Assembly (NCBI RefSeq): GCF_000612585.1
Contig: NZ_JFCA01000046.1
Span: forward strand, 1 to 55,036
DNA length: 55,036 bases
From: Pseudomonas sp. CHM02
GTDB taxonomy: Bacteria; Pseudomonadota; Gammaproteobacteria; Pseudomonadales; Pseudomonadaceae
Reading direction: 5' to 3'
The notes under the pieces: generated by a model
Told to the model about the DNA's origin: nothing
Databases searched by the model: none
What the model saw: the letters and a program-made list of their open reading frames with translations, nothing else
Translations under genes and position numbers: made by a program
In this document: positions 33,817-42,697 of the stretch, piece after piece
Layout: every line of letters starts with the position of its first letter
How positions within the stretch are numbered: the stretch's first letter is position 1

Positions 33817-34710
33817 ATGTTCGACTATAAATTGCTTTCTGCCCTGGCGGCGGTGGTGGAACAGGCGGGCTTCGAGCGCGCCGCTCAAGTACTGGGGCTG
33901 TCGCAATCGGCGATTTCCCAGCGCATCAAGTTGCTGGAGGCACGCATCGGCCAACCGGTGTTGGTGCGGGTTACGCCGCCCACTCCTACCGACATTGGCC
34001 GTCGACTGCTCAATCATGTGCAACAGGTACGCCTGCTGGAAAGAGACCTGCAAAGCCAGGTGCCGGCGCTGGATGAGGAGGGCATGCCCGAACGCCTGCG
34101 CATCGCGTTGAACGCCGACAGCCTCGCCACCTGGTGGGCCGAGGCCGTCAGCGGTTTTTGCGCCGAGCAGCACCTGCTGCTGGATCTGGTCGTGGAAGAC
34201 CAGACCGTGGGCCTCAAGCGCATGCGCGCCGGTGAGGTGGCGGCCTGTATCTGCGCCAGCGAGCGTCCGGTGGCGGGCGCGCGCAGCCTGTTGCTGGGTG
34301 CCATGCGTTATCGCGCGCTGGCCAGCCCGGCCTTTATCGCCCGGCACTTTCCGGATGGCGTGCGCGCCGATCAACTGGCGCGCACGCCGGCCTTGGTGTT
34401 CGGCCCGGACGATTTCCTGCAACACCGCTACCTGGCTTCACTCGGGGTGGACGGCGGTTTCGAGCACCATTTATGCCCATCGTCCGAAGGCTTTATCCGC
34501 CTGACCGAAGCCGGCCTTGGCTGGGGGCTGGTGCCGGAATTACAGGTACGCGACCAACTGGAAAAGGGCATATTGGTCGAGTTATTGCCAGATAAGCCCA
34601 TCGATGTGCCGTTGTACTGGCATCATTGGCGCAGTGGCGGGCAACTGCTGGGCTTGCTGACCGACCACCTGGCCCAGGCGTGTGGCCAATGGTTGGTGCC
34701 GTTGGCGTGA
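33817..34710 (+). CDS. argP: LysR-type regulator ArgP
   Basis: ArgP activates argO when arginine is abundant and represses other targets with lysine. The 297-residue protein has the LysR helix-turn-helix at residues 5-65 (GFERAAQVLGLSQSAISQRIK) and then the effector-binding domain. Comparison by eye with E. coli ArgP shows clear matches such as ADSLATWW and the position of the FAE-type loops. Start ATG at 33817. The gene is divergent from argO and the shared 100-base interval should hold its operator, but I could not pick out a specific half-site. Confidence 0.9.
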   Translation: MFDYKLLSALAAVVEQAGFERAAQVLGLSQSAISQRIKLLEARIGQPVLVRVTPPTPTDIGRRLLNHVQQVRLLERDLQSQVPALDEEGMPERLRIALNADSLATWWAEAVSGFCAEQHLLLDLVVEDQTVGLKRMRAGEVAACICASERPVAGARSLLLGAMRYRALASPAFIARHFPDGVRADQLARTPALVFGPDDFLQHRYLASLGVDGGFEHHLCPSSEGFIRLTEAGLGWGLVPELQVRDQLEKGILVELLPDKPIDVPLYWHHWRSGGQLLGLLTDHLAQACGQWLVPLA

Positions 34711-34761
34711 TGACGTGCGTCAAGGCAACAGCGATGAAAACGAAAGAACACGGGGTAATAC

Positions 34762-35760
34762 ATGAAGATTCTGGTCACCGGCGCAAGCGGCTTCATTGGC
34801 GGACGCTTTGCGCGTTTCGCTTTGGAGCAGGGCCTGGACGTGCGGGTCAACGGGCGACGTGCCGAAGGTGTGGAACACCTGGTCAGGCGTGGCGCCGAGT
34901 TTATCCAGGGTGATTTGAATGACGCCGACCTGGTGCGTGACCTGTGTCGCGACGTCGAAGCCGTTGTGCATTGTGCCGGCGCCGTCGGGCTGTGGGGCAA
35001 GTATCAGGACTTTCATCAAGGCAACGTGCTGGTGACCGAGAACGTCGTCGAAGCCTGCCTCAAGCAACGTGTGGGCCGGCTGGTGCACCTGTCGTCGCCG
35101 TCGATCTACTTTGACGGCCGCGATCACCTGGGCCTGACCGAAGAGCAAGTCCCCAAGCGTTTCAAGCACCCCTATGCCGCCACCAAGTACCTGGCGGAGC
35201 AGAAGGTGTTCGGTGCCCAGGAGTTCGGCCTCGAAGTGCTGGCCCTGCGCCCGCGCTTCGTGACCGGCGCCGGTGACATGAGCATCTTCCCGCGTCTGCT
35301 GAACATGCAGCGCAAGAACCGCCTGGCCATCGTCGGCGACGGCCTGAACAAGGTCGATTTCACCAGCGTGCACAACCTCAACGAAGCGCTGCTCAGCAGC
35401 CTGCTCGCCCCCGGCTCGGCGCTGGGCAAGGCCTACAACATCAGCAACGGTACGCCAGTGCCGGTGTGGGATGTGGTGAACTACGTGATGCGCCAAATGG
35501 AGTTGCCGCAAGTGACGCGGTATCGGTCCTCCGGTTTGTCCTACAGCGTGGCGGCGCTCAACGAAGCGTTTTGCGCGATGTGGCCCGGTCGTCCGGAACC
35601 GGCACTGTCGCGCCTGGGCATGCAAGTGATGAACAAAGATTTCACCCTCGACATCAGCCGCGCCAGGCATTATCTGGACTACGAGCCCAAAGTCAGCCTG
35701 TGGACCGCCCTCGACGAGTTCTGCAGTTGGTGGAAAGCCCAGGATCCGGGGTTCAAGTAA
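34762..35760 (+). CDS. NAD-dependent epimerase/dehydratase family protein
   Basis: This 332-residue extended SDR protein has the Rossmann motif GASGFIGG at residues 7-14 and the catalytic YxxxK in YAATKYLAE near residue 135, with the upstream serine in VHLSSPSIYF. It resembles sterol/steroid-dehydrogenase-like members (3-beta-HSD-like) more than sugar epimerases. Substrate unknown. The next gene, on the same strand, is a coiled-coil protein 114 bases later. ATG at 34762 follows ACGGGG. Confidence 0.82.
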   Translation: MKILVTGASGFIGGRFARFALEQGLDVRVNGRRAEGVEHLVRRGAEFIQGDLNDADLVRDLCRDVEAVVHCAGAVGLWGKYQDFHQGNVLVTENVVEACLKQRVGRLVHLSSPSIYFDGRDHLGLTEEQVPKRFKHPYAATKYLAEQKVFGAQEFGLEVLALRPRFVTGAGDMSIFPRLLNMQRKNRLAIVGDGLNKVDFTSVHNLNEALLSSLLAPGSALGKAYNISNGTPVPVWDVVNYVMRQMELPQVTRYRSSGLSYSVAALNEAFCAMWPGRPEPALSRLGMQVMNKDFTLDISRARHYLDYEPKVSLWTALDEFCSWWKAQDPGFK

Positions 35761-35874
35761 GCACACAAGAGGCAACACTTCGGGAACCGAATTTAGCCTC
35801 CCGGGTCGATCAGTGCGCCGGGAACGCGGTTTATACTCCCGTCGCTCGCCACTTCACCGATTCAGGGTTGATTC

Positions 35875-36720
35875 ATGCGCAACGATGCTAAAGACGACTT
35901 CGACAACGTTCCCAGTTTGCGGGCGGATGTCGGGGATGACGATGATTTCGAACCTTCTCCCGCCACCTCGGTGCGTTCGCGCACGACCAAGGTGGTCAAG
36001 GTCAAGAGCGCCAGCACCGGCCCGTTGTGGGCCTTGATCGGTGCGCTGCTGATCGCCTTTGCGGGCCTGGCCTGGTGGAGCTTCCAGCAGATTTCCCTGA
36101 TGGGCCAGCAACTGGTTGCCACCCAGGAAAGCTTCGCGCGCATCAGCGAAGAAGCGGCGGGGCGCCTGCAGGATATTTCCGGCAAGGTGGTGGCCAGTGA
36201 AGCCAGCGTCAACAATGGCAGCGAAGCGCTGAAATTGCAGATCAAGCAACTCGAAAGCCAGCTGCTGGAGCAGGGTAAGCAGCAAGTCGGCGTGGCCGGC
36301 CAGGCCACCGAGCTGGACAAGCGCCTGGCCCAGATGACAGCCAGTACCACCGACCTGTCCAACGCCAACAGCAAGCTGCAAGGCCAGGTCCAGGCATTGA
36401 CCGACGCCGTGGCGACCCTCAAGGCGGCACAAGGTGATGCCGGCAAGCGTGATGCCGAGATCAAGGAGCTTTCCGCTGACGTGGCGGCGTTGAAGAAGCA
36501 GGGCAACCCGAGCGCAGCCATTGCGCGTATCGAGCAGGACCTTGTCGTGCTCAAGAGCGCCCAGGACAACGCGCCGGCCAACAGTGATGCGCCGACCAAC
36601 AAAGAGTTCGATGTGTTCCGCATCCAGACCACGCGCAATATCACCACCTTGCAGAGCCAGGTGCAGACCCTCAACCAGCAGCTCAACGCGCCGGCGAAAA
36701 TCACCCCGCTCGGCCAATAA
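35875..36720 (+). CDS. Single-pass membrane coiled-coil protein
   Basis: The 281-residue protein has an acidic cytoplasmic N-terminus (residues 1-48, with DDDDFEPSP), one transmembrane helix at about 51-70 (LWALIGALLIAFAGLAWWSF) and then a long coiled coil to the end, rich in Gln, Ala, Lys and Asp. No enzymatic motif is seen. Such layouts occur in envelope scaffolds and in proteins annotated as ATPase- or chemotaxis-like, but I cannot support a function. It ends just before the first sugar-operator palindrome, which may partly act as its 3' structure. Confidence 0.75.
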   Translation: MRNDAKDDFDNVPSLRADVGDDDDFEPSPATSVRSRTTKVVKVKSASTGPLWALIGALLIAFAGLAWWSFQQISLMGQQLVATQESFARISEEAAGRLQDISGKVVASEASVNNGSEALKLQIKQLESQLLEQGKQQVGVAGQATELDKRLAQMTASTTDLSNANSKLQGQVQALTDAVATLKAAQGDAGKRDAEIKELSADVAALKKQGNPSAAIARIEQDLVVLKSAQDNAPANSDAPTNKEFDVFRIQTTRNITTLQSQVQTLNQQLNAPAKITPLGQ

Positions 36721-36730
36721 GCGTCCTGAT

Positions 36731-36804
36731 GGAAATGTCACCATTCGGTGACATTTCCTATCCCCTTCGTTACTTGCCGCTACCGCGCCCTTGTTTAGAC
36801 TCCG
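36731..36804 (+). promoter_or_regulatory. Operator-promoter module upstream of the AGE gene
   Basis: A perfect palindrome with arms GGAAATGTCACC and GGTGACATTTCC (36731-36758, ATTC loop) is followed by GTTAC at 36769 and TTTAGACTCCG at 36794. The same parts in the same spacing recur before gtsA (38079-38148). TAGACT may be the -10 with TTGCCG as a weak -35, placing the palindrome near -62, an activator-like distance. The start codon follows at 36836, with an AANAANAA motif (AATAATAA, 36819-36826) overlapping the ribosome site. Confidence 0.6.
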
Positions 36805-36835
36805 GTCATCCCACAAAAAATAATAAGGGCCACCC

Positions 36836-38095
36836 ATGACCACGCAACCACTGCCTGCCAGCAGTTGGCTGAACGCGCCTGCCCATCACGCCTGGCTCGC
36901 TGCCGAAGGCCGGCGCCTGCTGGCATTCGCCAAGGCGTCTCGACTGCCCGATGGCTTCGGCAATCTGGACGACAAAGGCCAGTTGCCGGCCGATGCCCAC
37001 GCCGAAACCATGAACACCGCCCGCATGACCCACAGCTTCGCCATGGCTCATGCCCTGGGTTTGCCGGGGTATGCCGAGCTGGTGGCACACGGTGTTGCAG
37101 CCCTGAGTGGCCCGTTGCGTGACAGTGAGCACGGTGGCTGGTTCGCCGCGCCCCACGCCCTCGATGGCAACCGTGGCAAGGCCGCCTATCTGCACGCCTT
37201 TGTCGCCTTGGCCGCAAGCTCGGCGGTGGTGGCGGGCGCTCCCGGTGCGCAAAACCTGCTGGACGACGCGGTCCATATCATCGACCAGTTTTTCTGGAGT
37301 GAAGAGGAGGGCGTGATGCTCGAGTCTTTTGCCCAGGACTGGAGCGGTGTCGAAGCCTATCGCGGCGCCAACAGCAACATGCACGCCACCGAGGCCTTCC
37401 TCGCCCTGGCCGATGTGACCGGCGATACACGCTGGCTGGACCGCGCGCTGCGCATCGTCGAGCGCGTTATCCACACCCACGCTGCCAGCAATCAGTTCAT
37501 GGTCATCGAGCATTTCGACGTTCATTGGCAACCCTTGCTGGGCTACAACGAAGACAACCCAGCAGACGGCTTCCGCCCTTACGGCATCACCCCCGGCCAC
37601 GGCTTTGAGTGGGCGCGGCTGGTGCTGCACCTGGAAGCGGCGCGCCTGCAAGCCGGGCTGGCCACGGCGGATTGGCTGGTGACCGACGCCAAGGGCCTGT
37701 TTGCCAGTGCCTGCGAATACGCCTGGTCCGTGGATGGCGCCCCGGGCATCGTCTACACCCTGGACTGGAACCACCGGCCGGTGGTGCGCGAACGTCTGCA
37801 CTGGACTCACGCCGAAGCCAGTGCCGCTGCCCAGGCCTTGCTCAAGCGCACGGGCGAGTTGCATTACGAAACCTGGTACCGGCGGTTCTGGGAGTTTTGC
37901 GAAACCCACTTTATCGACCGTATCCACGGCAGCTGGCACCACGAACTCAGCCCGCACAACCAACCCAGCAGCAAGATCTGGGGTGGCAAGCCGGACCTGT
38001 ACCATGCCTGGCAAGCGGTCGTGCTGCCTGCACTGCCCTTGGCACCCAGCATGGCCAGTGCCATCGGGGCTGGGCGCTATGTCACCAGCTGGTGA
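36836..38095 (+). CDS. AGE-family sugar epimerase/isomerase
   Basis: The 419-residue protein belongs to the N-acylglucosamine 2-epimerase (AGE) superfamily, an (alpha/alpha)6 barrel. Motifs include RMTHSFAMAHAL near residue 63, GANSNMHATEAFLAL near 178 with active-site-type His, TPGHGFEWARL near 252 and WGGKPDLYHAWQ near 382. Bacterial members of this kind interconvert mannose and fructose or epimerise sugars at C2. Its operator module and its place directly before gtsABCD suggest it prepares a sugar for the same pathway; mannose isomerase is the most likely activity. The last codons form part of the gtsA operator palindrome. Confidence 0.82.
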   Translation: MTTQPLPASSWLNAPAHHAWLAAEGRRLLAFAKASRLPDGFGNLDDKGQLPADAHAETMNTARMTHSFAMAHALGLPGYAELVAHGVAALSGPLRDSEHGGWFAAPHALDGNRGKAAYLHAFVALAASSAVVAGAPGAQNLLDDAVHIIDQFFWSEEEGVMLESFAQDWSGVEAYRGANSNMHATEAFLALADVTGDTRWLDRALRIVERVIHTHAASNQFMVIEHFDVHWQPLLGYNEDNPADGFRPYGITPGHGFEWARLVLHLEAARLQAGLATADWLVTDAKGLFASACEYAWSVDGAPGIVYTLDWNHRPVVRERLHWTHAEASAAAQALLKRTGELHYETWYRRFWEFCETHFIDRIHGSWHHELSPHNQPSSKIWGGKPDLYHAWQAVVLPALPLAPSMASAIGAGRYVTSW

Positions 38096-38148
38096 CATTT
38101 GTGCGTCCCTTTGTTACCTGCGCTTCAAAAAACCATGTTTAAACTCCG
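38079..38148 (+). promoter_or_regulatory. Operator-promoter module upstream of gtsA, overlapping the AGE gene end
   Basis: ATGTCACC and GGTGACAT (38079-38098, AGCT loop) repeat the core of the palindrome at 36731. GTTAC (38113) and TTTAAACTCCG (38138) lie 22 and 47 bases from the right arm, exactly as in the first copy. The palindrome spans the final Ser-Trp-stop codons of the AGE gene. AANAANAA motifs (AACAACAA, AACAAGAA) lie at 38178-38188 just before the gtsA ribosome site. Confidence 0.6.
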
Positions 38149-38199
38149 TGCAGCGCAAGCTTAAGACTTGCATGCATAACAACAAGAAAAGGTACTCAG

Positions 38200-39486
38200 A
38201 TGAACGCGATTAATCGCCTCGCCGTCGCTATTTCCATTGCCTCGTTGTTTCCCCTCAGTGCATTTGCCGCCGACTCGAAAGGGACGGTTGAAGTTGTGCA
38301 TTGGTGGACCTCGGGTGGTGAGAAGGCGGCTGTAGATGTCCTGAAGGCCCAAGTTGAGAAAGACGGCTTCACCTGGAAAGACGGTGCCGTCGCAGGTGGC
38401 GGTGGTGCCACCGCCATGACCGTGCTGAAAAGCCGCGCGGTTGCAGGCAACCCGCCAGGTGTTGCCCAGATCAAAGGCCCCGACATCCAGGAATGGGCCT
38501 CCACCGGCCTGCTCGACACCGACGTGCTCAAAGACGTCGCCAAAGAAGAAAAGTGGGACTCCCTGCTCGACAAGAAAGTCTCCGATACCGTGAAGTACGA
38601 AGGTGACTACGTCGCCGTACCGGTCAACATCCACCGCGTGAACTGGCTGTGGATCAACCCGGAAGTCTTCAAGAAAGCCGGTATCACCAAGAACCCGACC
38701 ACCCTCGAAGAATTCTACGCCGCCGGCGACAAGCTCAAGGCCGCGGGCTTCATTCCGCTCGCCCACGGTGGCCAGCCTTGGCAGGACAGCACCGTGTTCG
38801 AAGCGGTGGTGTTGTCGGTGATGGGGGCCGATGGCTACAAGAAAGCCCTGGTCGACCTGGACAACGGCGCACTGACCGGTCCGGAAATGGTCAAGGCCCT
38901 CACTGAGCTGAAGAAAGTCGCGACCTACATGGACGTCGACGGTAAAGGCCAGGACTGGAACCTCGAAGCAGGCAAGGTCATCAACGGCAAGGCCGGCATG
39001 CAGATCATGGGTGACTGGGCCAAGTCCGAATGGACGGCCGCTAAGAAAGTCGCCGGCAAGGACTACGAGTGCGTAGCCTTCCCGGGCACCGACAAAGCCT
39101 TCACCTACAACATCGACTCCCTGGCGGTGTTCAAGCAGAAAGACAAAGGCACGGCTGCTGGTCAGCAGGACATCGCCAAGGTCGTGCTGGGTGAAAACTT
39201 CCAGAAAGTGTTCAGCATCAACAAGGGTTCGATCCCTGTGCGTAACGACATGCTGAACAAAATGGACTCCTATGGCTTCGACTCCTGCGCCCAGACCGCT
39301 GCCAAGGACTTCCTGGCAGACGCCAAGACTGGCGGCCTGCAGCCAAGCATGGCGCACAACATGGCCACCACCCTGGCGGTGCAAGGTGCGTTCTTTGACG
39401 TCGTGACCAACTACATCAACGACCCGAAAGCCGACCCGGCCGACACCGCCAAGAAATTGGGCGCTGCGATCAAGTCAGCCAAGTAA
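38200..39486 (+). CDS. gtsA: Glucose ABC transporter, substrate-binding protein
   Basis: GtsA is the periplasmic glucose-binding protein of the gts ABC importer. The 428-residue protein has a signal peptide ending SAFAADS near residue 24 and the type 1 sugar-binding fold, with VEVVHWWTSGGEKAAVD at the mature N-terminus. It leads the gtsABCD-oprB-mutarotase block; the gap to gtsB holds a REPIN. The start has a moderate ribosome site overlapped by AANAANAA motifs, so Hfq/Crc could repress translation when better carbon sources are present. This is the pattern known for gtsA in other pseudomonads. Confidence 0.93.
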   Translation: MNAINRLAVAISIASLFPLSAFAADSKGTVEVVHWWTSGGEKAAVDVLKAQVEKDGFTWKDGAVAGGGGATAMTVLKSRAVAGNPPGVAQIKGPDIQEWASTGLLDTDVLKDVAKEEKWDSLLDKKVSDTVKYEGDYVAVPVNIHRVNWLWINPEVFKKAGITKNPTTLEEFYAAGDKLKAAGFIPLAHGGQPWQDSTVFEAVVLSVMGADGYKKALVDLDNGALTGPEMVKALTELKKVATYMDVDGKGQDWNLEAGKVINGKAGMQIMGDWAKSEWTAAKKVAGKDYECVAFPGTDKAFTYNIDSLAVFKQKDKGTAAGQQDIAKVVLGENFQKVFSINKGSIPVRNDMLNKMDSYGFDSCAQTAAKDFLADAKTGGLQPSMAHNMATTLAVQGAFFDVVTNYINDPKADPADTAKKLGAAIKSAK

Positions 39487-39500
39487 CGTCTGGTAGCGGC

Positions 39501-39596
39501 TTTCTGTGGGAGCCGGGCTTGCCCGCGATGCAGGCAACTCGGTGTGTCGTTTAGGCCGAGGTGACGCCATCGCAGGCAAGCCAGCTCCCACAGAAA
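39501..39596 (+). repeat. REPIN between gtsA and gtsB
   Basis: Arms TTTCTGTGGG and CCCACAGAAA enclose AGCCGGGCTTGCCCGCGATG and its near complement. The hairpin sits in the gap between the abundant binding protein and the membrane subunits, a position where REP structures can lower downstream expression. Confidence 0.92.
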
Positions 39597-39652
39597 CCGC
39601 GCTCGACTAGCGACTCACCTTGTAGTCCTTTTTCCCTGTATTGGATTTCCCC

Positions 39653-40561
39653 ATGAGTTCTGTTGCTGTGTTCAGCAAAGCCTCGCCGTTCGATGCACTG
39701 CAGCGCTGGCTACCCAAACTGGTGCTGGCGCCCAGCATGTTCATCGTGTTGGTGGGCTTCTACGGCTACATCCTGTGGACGTTTGTACTCTCGTTCACCA
39801 ATTCCACGTTCCTGCCAAGCTACAAATGGGCCGGTCTTGCGCAATACGCACGGTTGTTCGACAACGACCGCTGGTGGGTCGCGAGCAAGAACCTGGCTGT
39901 TTTTGGCGGGATGTTCATCGGCATCACCTTGGTCATCGGCGTGACACTGGCGATCTTCCTCGACCAGAAAATCCGTCGTGAAGGCTTTATCCGCACTATT
40001 TACCTGTACCCGATGGCGCTCTCGATGATCGTTACCGGTACTGCCTGGAAATGGCTGCTCAACCCGGGCATGGGCCTGGACAAACTCCTGCGTGACTGGG
40101 GCTGGGAAGGCTTCCGTCTCGATTGGCTGATCGACCCGGACCGCGTCGTCTACTGCCTGGTGATCGCTGCCGTCTGGCAAGCCTCCGGCTTCATCATGGC
40201 GATGTTCCTGGCGGGCCTGCGCGGTGTCGATCAATCGATCGTGCGCGCCGCGCAGATCGACGGCGCGAGCATGCCGCGCATCTACTGGAGCGTGGTGCTG
40301 CCAAGCCTGCGTCCGGTGTTCTTCAGTGCGGTGATGATCCTGGCGCACATTGCGATCAAGAGCTTCGACCTGGTAGCGGCCATGACCGCCGGCGGCCCGG
40401 GCTACTCGTCCGACCTGCCTGCGATGTTCATGTACTCGTTCACCTTCAGCCGTGGCCAGATGGGCATGGGTTCGGCCAGTGCAATCCTGATGCTCGGTGC
40501 GATCCTCGCGATCATCGTGCCTTACCTCTACTCCGAGCTGAGGACCAAACGTAATGACTAG
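39653..40561 (+). CDS. gtsB: Glucose ABC transporter, permease subunit
   Basis: This 302-residue inner-membrane subunit has six hydrophobic segments, starting near residue 19 (LVLAPSMFIVLVGFYGYILW). The binding-protein-dependent permease motif is seen as AAQIDGASMPRIYWSVVLPSL near residue 200, containing the EAA-loop pattern. It pairs with gtsC, whose start overlaps its stop by 8 bases. The ATG at 39653 (MSSVAVFSKAS) is chosen; the ribosome site is weak, which may reflect the upstream REPIN and reading from the same message. Confidence 0.93.
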   Translation: MSSVAVFSKASPFDALQRWLPKLVLAPSMFIVLVGFYGYILWTFVLSFTNSTFLPSYKWAGLAQYARLFDNDRWWVASKNLAVFGGMFIGITLVIGVTLAIFLDQKIRREGFIRTIYLYPMALSMIVTGTAWKWLLNPGMGLDKLLRDWGWEGFRLDWLIDPDRVVYCLVIAAVWQASGFIMAMFLAGLRGVDQSIVRAAQIDGASMPRIYWSVVLPSLRPVFFSAVMILAHIAIKSFDLVAAMTAGGPGYSSDLPAMFMYSFTFSRGQMGMGSASAILMLGAILAIIVPYLYSELRTKRND

Positions 40562-41399
40562 TCTCGCCTCCAAACCTGTCATCAGCCTGAGTCGCATCGC
40601 GATCTACGCGGTGCTGATCCTCGCCGTGTTGCTGTACCTGGTGCCGCTGGTGGTGATGCTGCTGACCAGCTTCAAGACCCCGGAAGACATCAGCACCGGC
40701 AACCTGCTGAGCTGGCCGACCGTGGTCTCCGGCATCGGCTGGGTCAAGGCCTGGGCCACCGTGGATGGCTACTTCTGGAACTCGATCAAGATCACCGTTC
40801 CCGCCGTACTGATCTCCACCGCCATCGGTGCGTTGAACGGTTATGTGCTGTCGTTCTGGCGCTTCCGTGGTTCGCAGCTGTTCTTCGGCCTGCTGCTGTT
40901 CGGCTGCTTCCTGCCGTTCCAGACCGTGCTGCTGCCGGCCTCGTTCACCCTCGGCAAGATGGGCCTGGCCAGCACCACCACCGGCCTGGTGTTTGTGCAC
41001 GTGGTCTACGGCCTGGCGTTCACCACGCTGTTCTTCCGTAACTACTACGTGAGCATTCCGGATGCGCTGATCAAGGCGGCACGCCTGGACGGTGCCGGTT
41101 TCTTCACCATCTTCCGTCAGATCATTCTGCCGATGTCGACGCCGATCATCATGGTCTGCCTGATCTGGCAGTTCACCCAGATCTGGAACGACTTCCTGTT
41201 CGGTGTGGTGTTCTCCAGTGGCGACTCCCAGCCCATCACGGTGGCGCTGAACAACCTGGTCAACACCAGCACCGGGGCCAAGGAATATAACGTGGATATG
41301 GCGGCGGCGATGATCGCCGGGCTGCCGACCCTGCTGGTCTATGTGATCGCAGGCAAGTATTTCGTGCGCGGCCTCACGGCCGGCGCGGTCAAGGGGTAA
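40554..41399 (+). CDS. gtsC: Glucose ABC transporter, permease subunit
   Basis: The second membrane subunit has 281 residues and six hydrophobic helices; YAVLILAVLLYLVPLVVMLL is the first. The EAA-type coupling loop is AARLDGAGFFTIFRQIILPMSTP near residue 178, listed here in its core parts. It starts 8 bases inside gtsB, so the two are translationally coupled, and it is followed by gtsD after 2 bases. Together with GtsB it forms the channel through which GtsA-bound glucose passes. Confidence 0.93.
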   Translation: MTSLASKPVISLSRIAIYAVLILAVLLYLVPLVVMLLTSFKTPEDISTGNLLSWPTVVSGIGWVKAWATVDGYFWNSIKITVPAVLISTAIGALNGYVLSFWRFRGSQLFFGLLLFGCFLPFQTVLLPASFTLGKMGLASTTTGLVFVHVVYGLAFTTLFFRNYYVSIPDALIKAARLDGAGFFTIFRQIILPMSTPIIMVCLIWQFTQIWNDFLFGVVFSSGDSQPITVALNNLVNTSTGAKEYNVDMAAAMIAGLPTLLVYVIAGKYFVRGLTAGAVKG

Positions 41400-41401
41400 T
41401 C

Positions 41402-42565
41402 ATGGCTACGCTTGAACTTCGCAATGTAAACAAGACCTATGGCGCCGGCCTGCCCGACACCTTGAAGAACATCGAGCTGTCGATCAAGGAAGGCGAATTC
41501 CTGATCCTGGTCGGCCCTTCGGGGTGCGGTAAATCCACGCTGATGAACTGCATCGCCGGCCTTGAGACCATCACCGGCGGCGCGATCATGATCGGTGATC
41601 AGGACGTGAGCGGCATGAGCCCCAAGGACCGTGACATCGCCATGGTGTTCCAGTCCTACGCGCTGTACCCGACCATGAGCGTGCGCGAGAACATCGAGTT
41701 CGGCCTCAAGATTCGCAAGATGCCCCAGGCCGATATCGACGCCGAAGTGGCGCGCGTGGCCAAGCTGCTGCAGATCGAACACCTGCTCAACCGCAAGCCG
41801 GGCCAGCTCTCCGGCGGCCAGCAACAGCGCGTGGCCATGGGTCGTGCCCTGGCGCGTCGGCCGAAGATCTACCTGTTCGACGAACCGTTGTCCAACCTCG
41901 ATGCCAAGCTGCGTGTCGAGATGCGCACCGAAATGAAACTGATGCACCAGCGCCTCAAGACCACCACGGTCTACGTGACCCACGACCAGATCGAAGCGAT
42001 GACCCTGGGCGACAAAGTGGCGGTGATGAAGGACGGCATTATCCAGCAGTTCGGCACGCCGAAAGAGATCTACAACAACCCGGCCAACCAGTTCGTGGCG
42101 AGCTTCATCGGTTCGCCGCCGATGAACTTCGTGCCCCTGCGCCTGCAACGCAAGGACGGTCACCTGGTGGCGCTGCTCGACAGCGGCCAGGCTCGTTGCG
42201 AGCTGGCGCTGAATGTGACCGACGCGGGCCTTGAAGATCGCGACGTGATCCTGGGCCTGCGTCCGGAGCAAATCATGTTGGCGACGGGCGAGGCCAACAG
42301 TGCCTCGAGCATTCGTGCCGAAGTCCAGGTGACCGAGCCCACCGGCCCGGACACCCTGGTGTTCGTGCAGCTCAATGACACCAAGGTCTGCTGCCGCCTG
42401 GCACCCGACGTGGCACCGCAGGTGGGCGAGACCCTGACCCTGCAATTCGATCCTTCCAAGGTATTGCTGTTCGACGCCAACACCGGCGAGCGACTGGGCA
42501 CTGTGCAGTCACAGCCTGTCCCTGTGGGAGCCGGGCTTGCCCGCGATGGCATCACTGCGTTGTAA
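41402..42565 (+). CDS. gtsD: Glucose ABC transporter, ATP-binding subunit (MalK type)
   Basis: The 387-residue ATPase energises glucose import. Walker A is GPSGCGKST near residue 38, the signature is LSGGQQQR near 137, and Walker B plus the catalytic Glu are in YLFDEPLSNLDAKLR near 156; the switch His is in VYVTHDQ. The C-terminal regulatory domain is of the MalK/UgpC kind. The last 13-14 residues (VGAGLARDGITAL) are encoded by a REP element, not by an ordinary MalK end, so the tail looks recently acquired. It follows gtsC by 2 bases. Confidence 0.94.
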   Translation: MATLELRNVNKTYGAGLPDTLKNIELSIKEGEFLILVGPSGCGKSTLMNCIAGLETITGGAIMIGDQDVSGMSPKDRDIAMVFQSYALYPTMSVRENIEFGLKIRKMPQADIDAEVARVAKLLQIEHLLNRKPGQLSGGQQQRVAMGRALARRPKIYLFDEPLSNLDAKLRVEMRTEMKLMHQRLKTTTVYVTHDQIEAMTLGDKVAVMKDGIIQQFGTPKEIYNNPANQFVASFIGSPPMNFVPLRLQRKDGHLVALLDSGQARCELALNVTDAGLEDRDVILGLRPEQIMLATGEANSASSIRAEVQVTEPTGPDTLVFVQLNDTKVCCRLAPDVAPQVGETLTLQFDPSKVLLFDANTGERLGTVQSQPVPVGAGLARDGITAL

Positions 42566-42612
42566 CTGAAGGACCGAGTTGCCTGCATCGCGGGCAAGCC
42601 CGGCTCCCACAG
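42522..42612. repeat. REPIN overlapping the 3' end of gtsD
   Basis: Arms CTGTGGGAGCCGGGCTTGCC and GGCAAGCCCGGCTCCCACAG form the REPIN. The left arm lies within the gtsD reading frame and the right arm after its stop at 42565. Confidence 0.93.
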
Positions 42613-42670
42613 AAGCAGATAAGTTGTTGTTTTAGATAAAAAAGTAAACCGCGTTAGATAAAAACAGTTT

Positions 42671-42681
42671 AATAACAATAA
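42671..42681 (+). promoter_or_regulatory. AANAANAA (Hfq/Crc-type) motifs before oprB
   Basis: AATAACAA (42671-42678) and AACAATAA (42674-42681) overlap, 17 to 27 bases before the oprB ATG. The gap 42613-42697 is AT-rich and may also hold a promoter. Confidence 0.5.
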
Positions 42682-42697
42682 AGACGAGGATGTAGGG

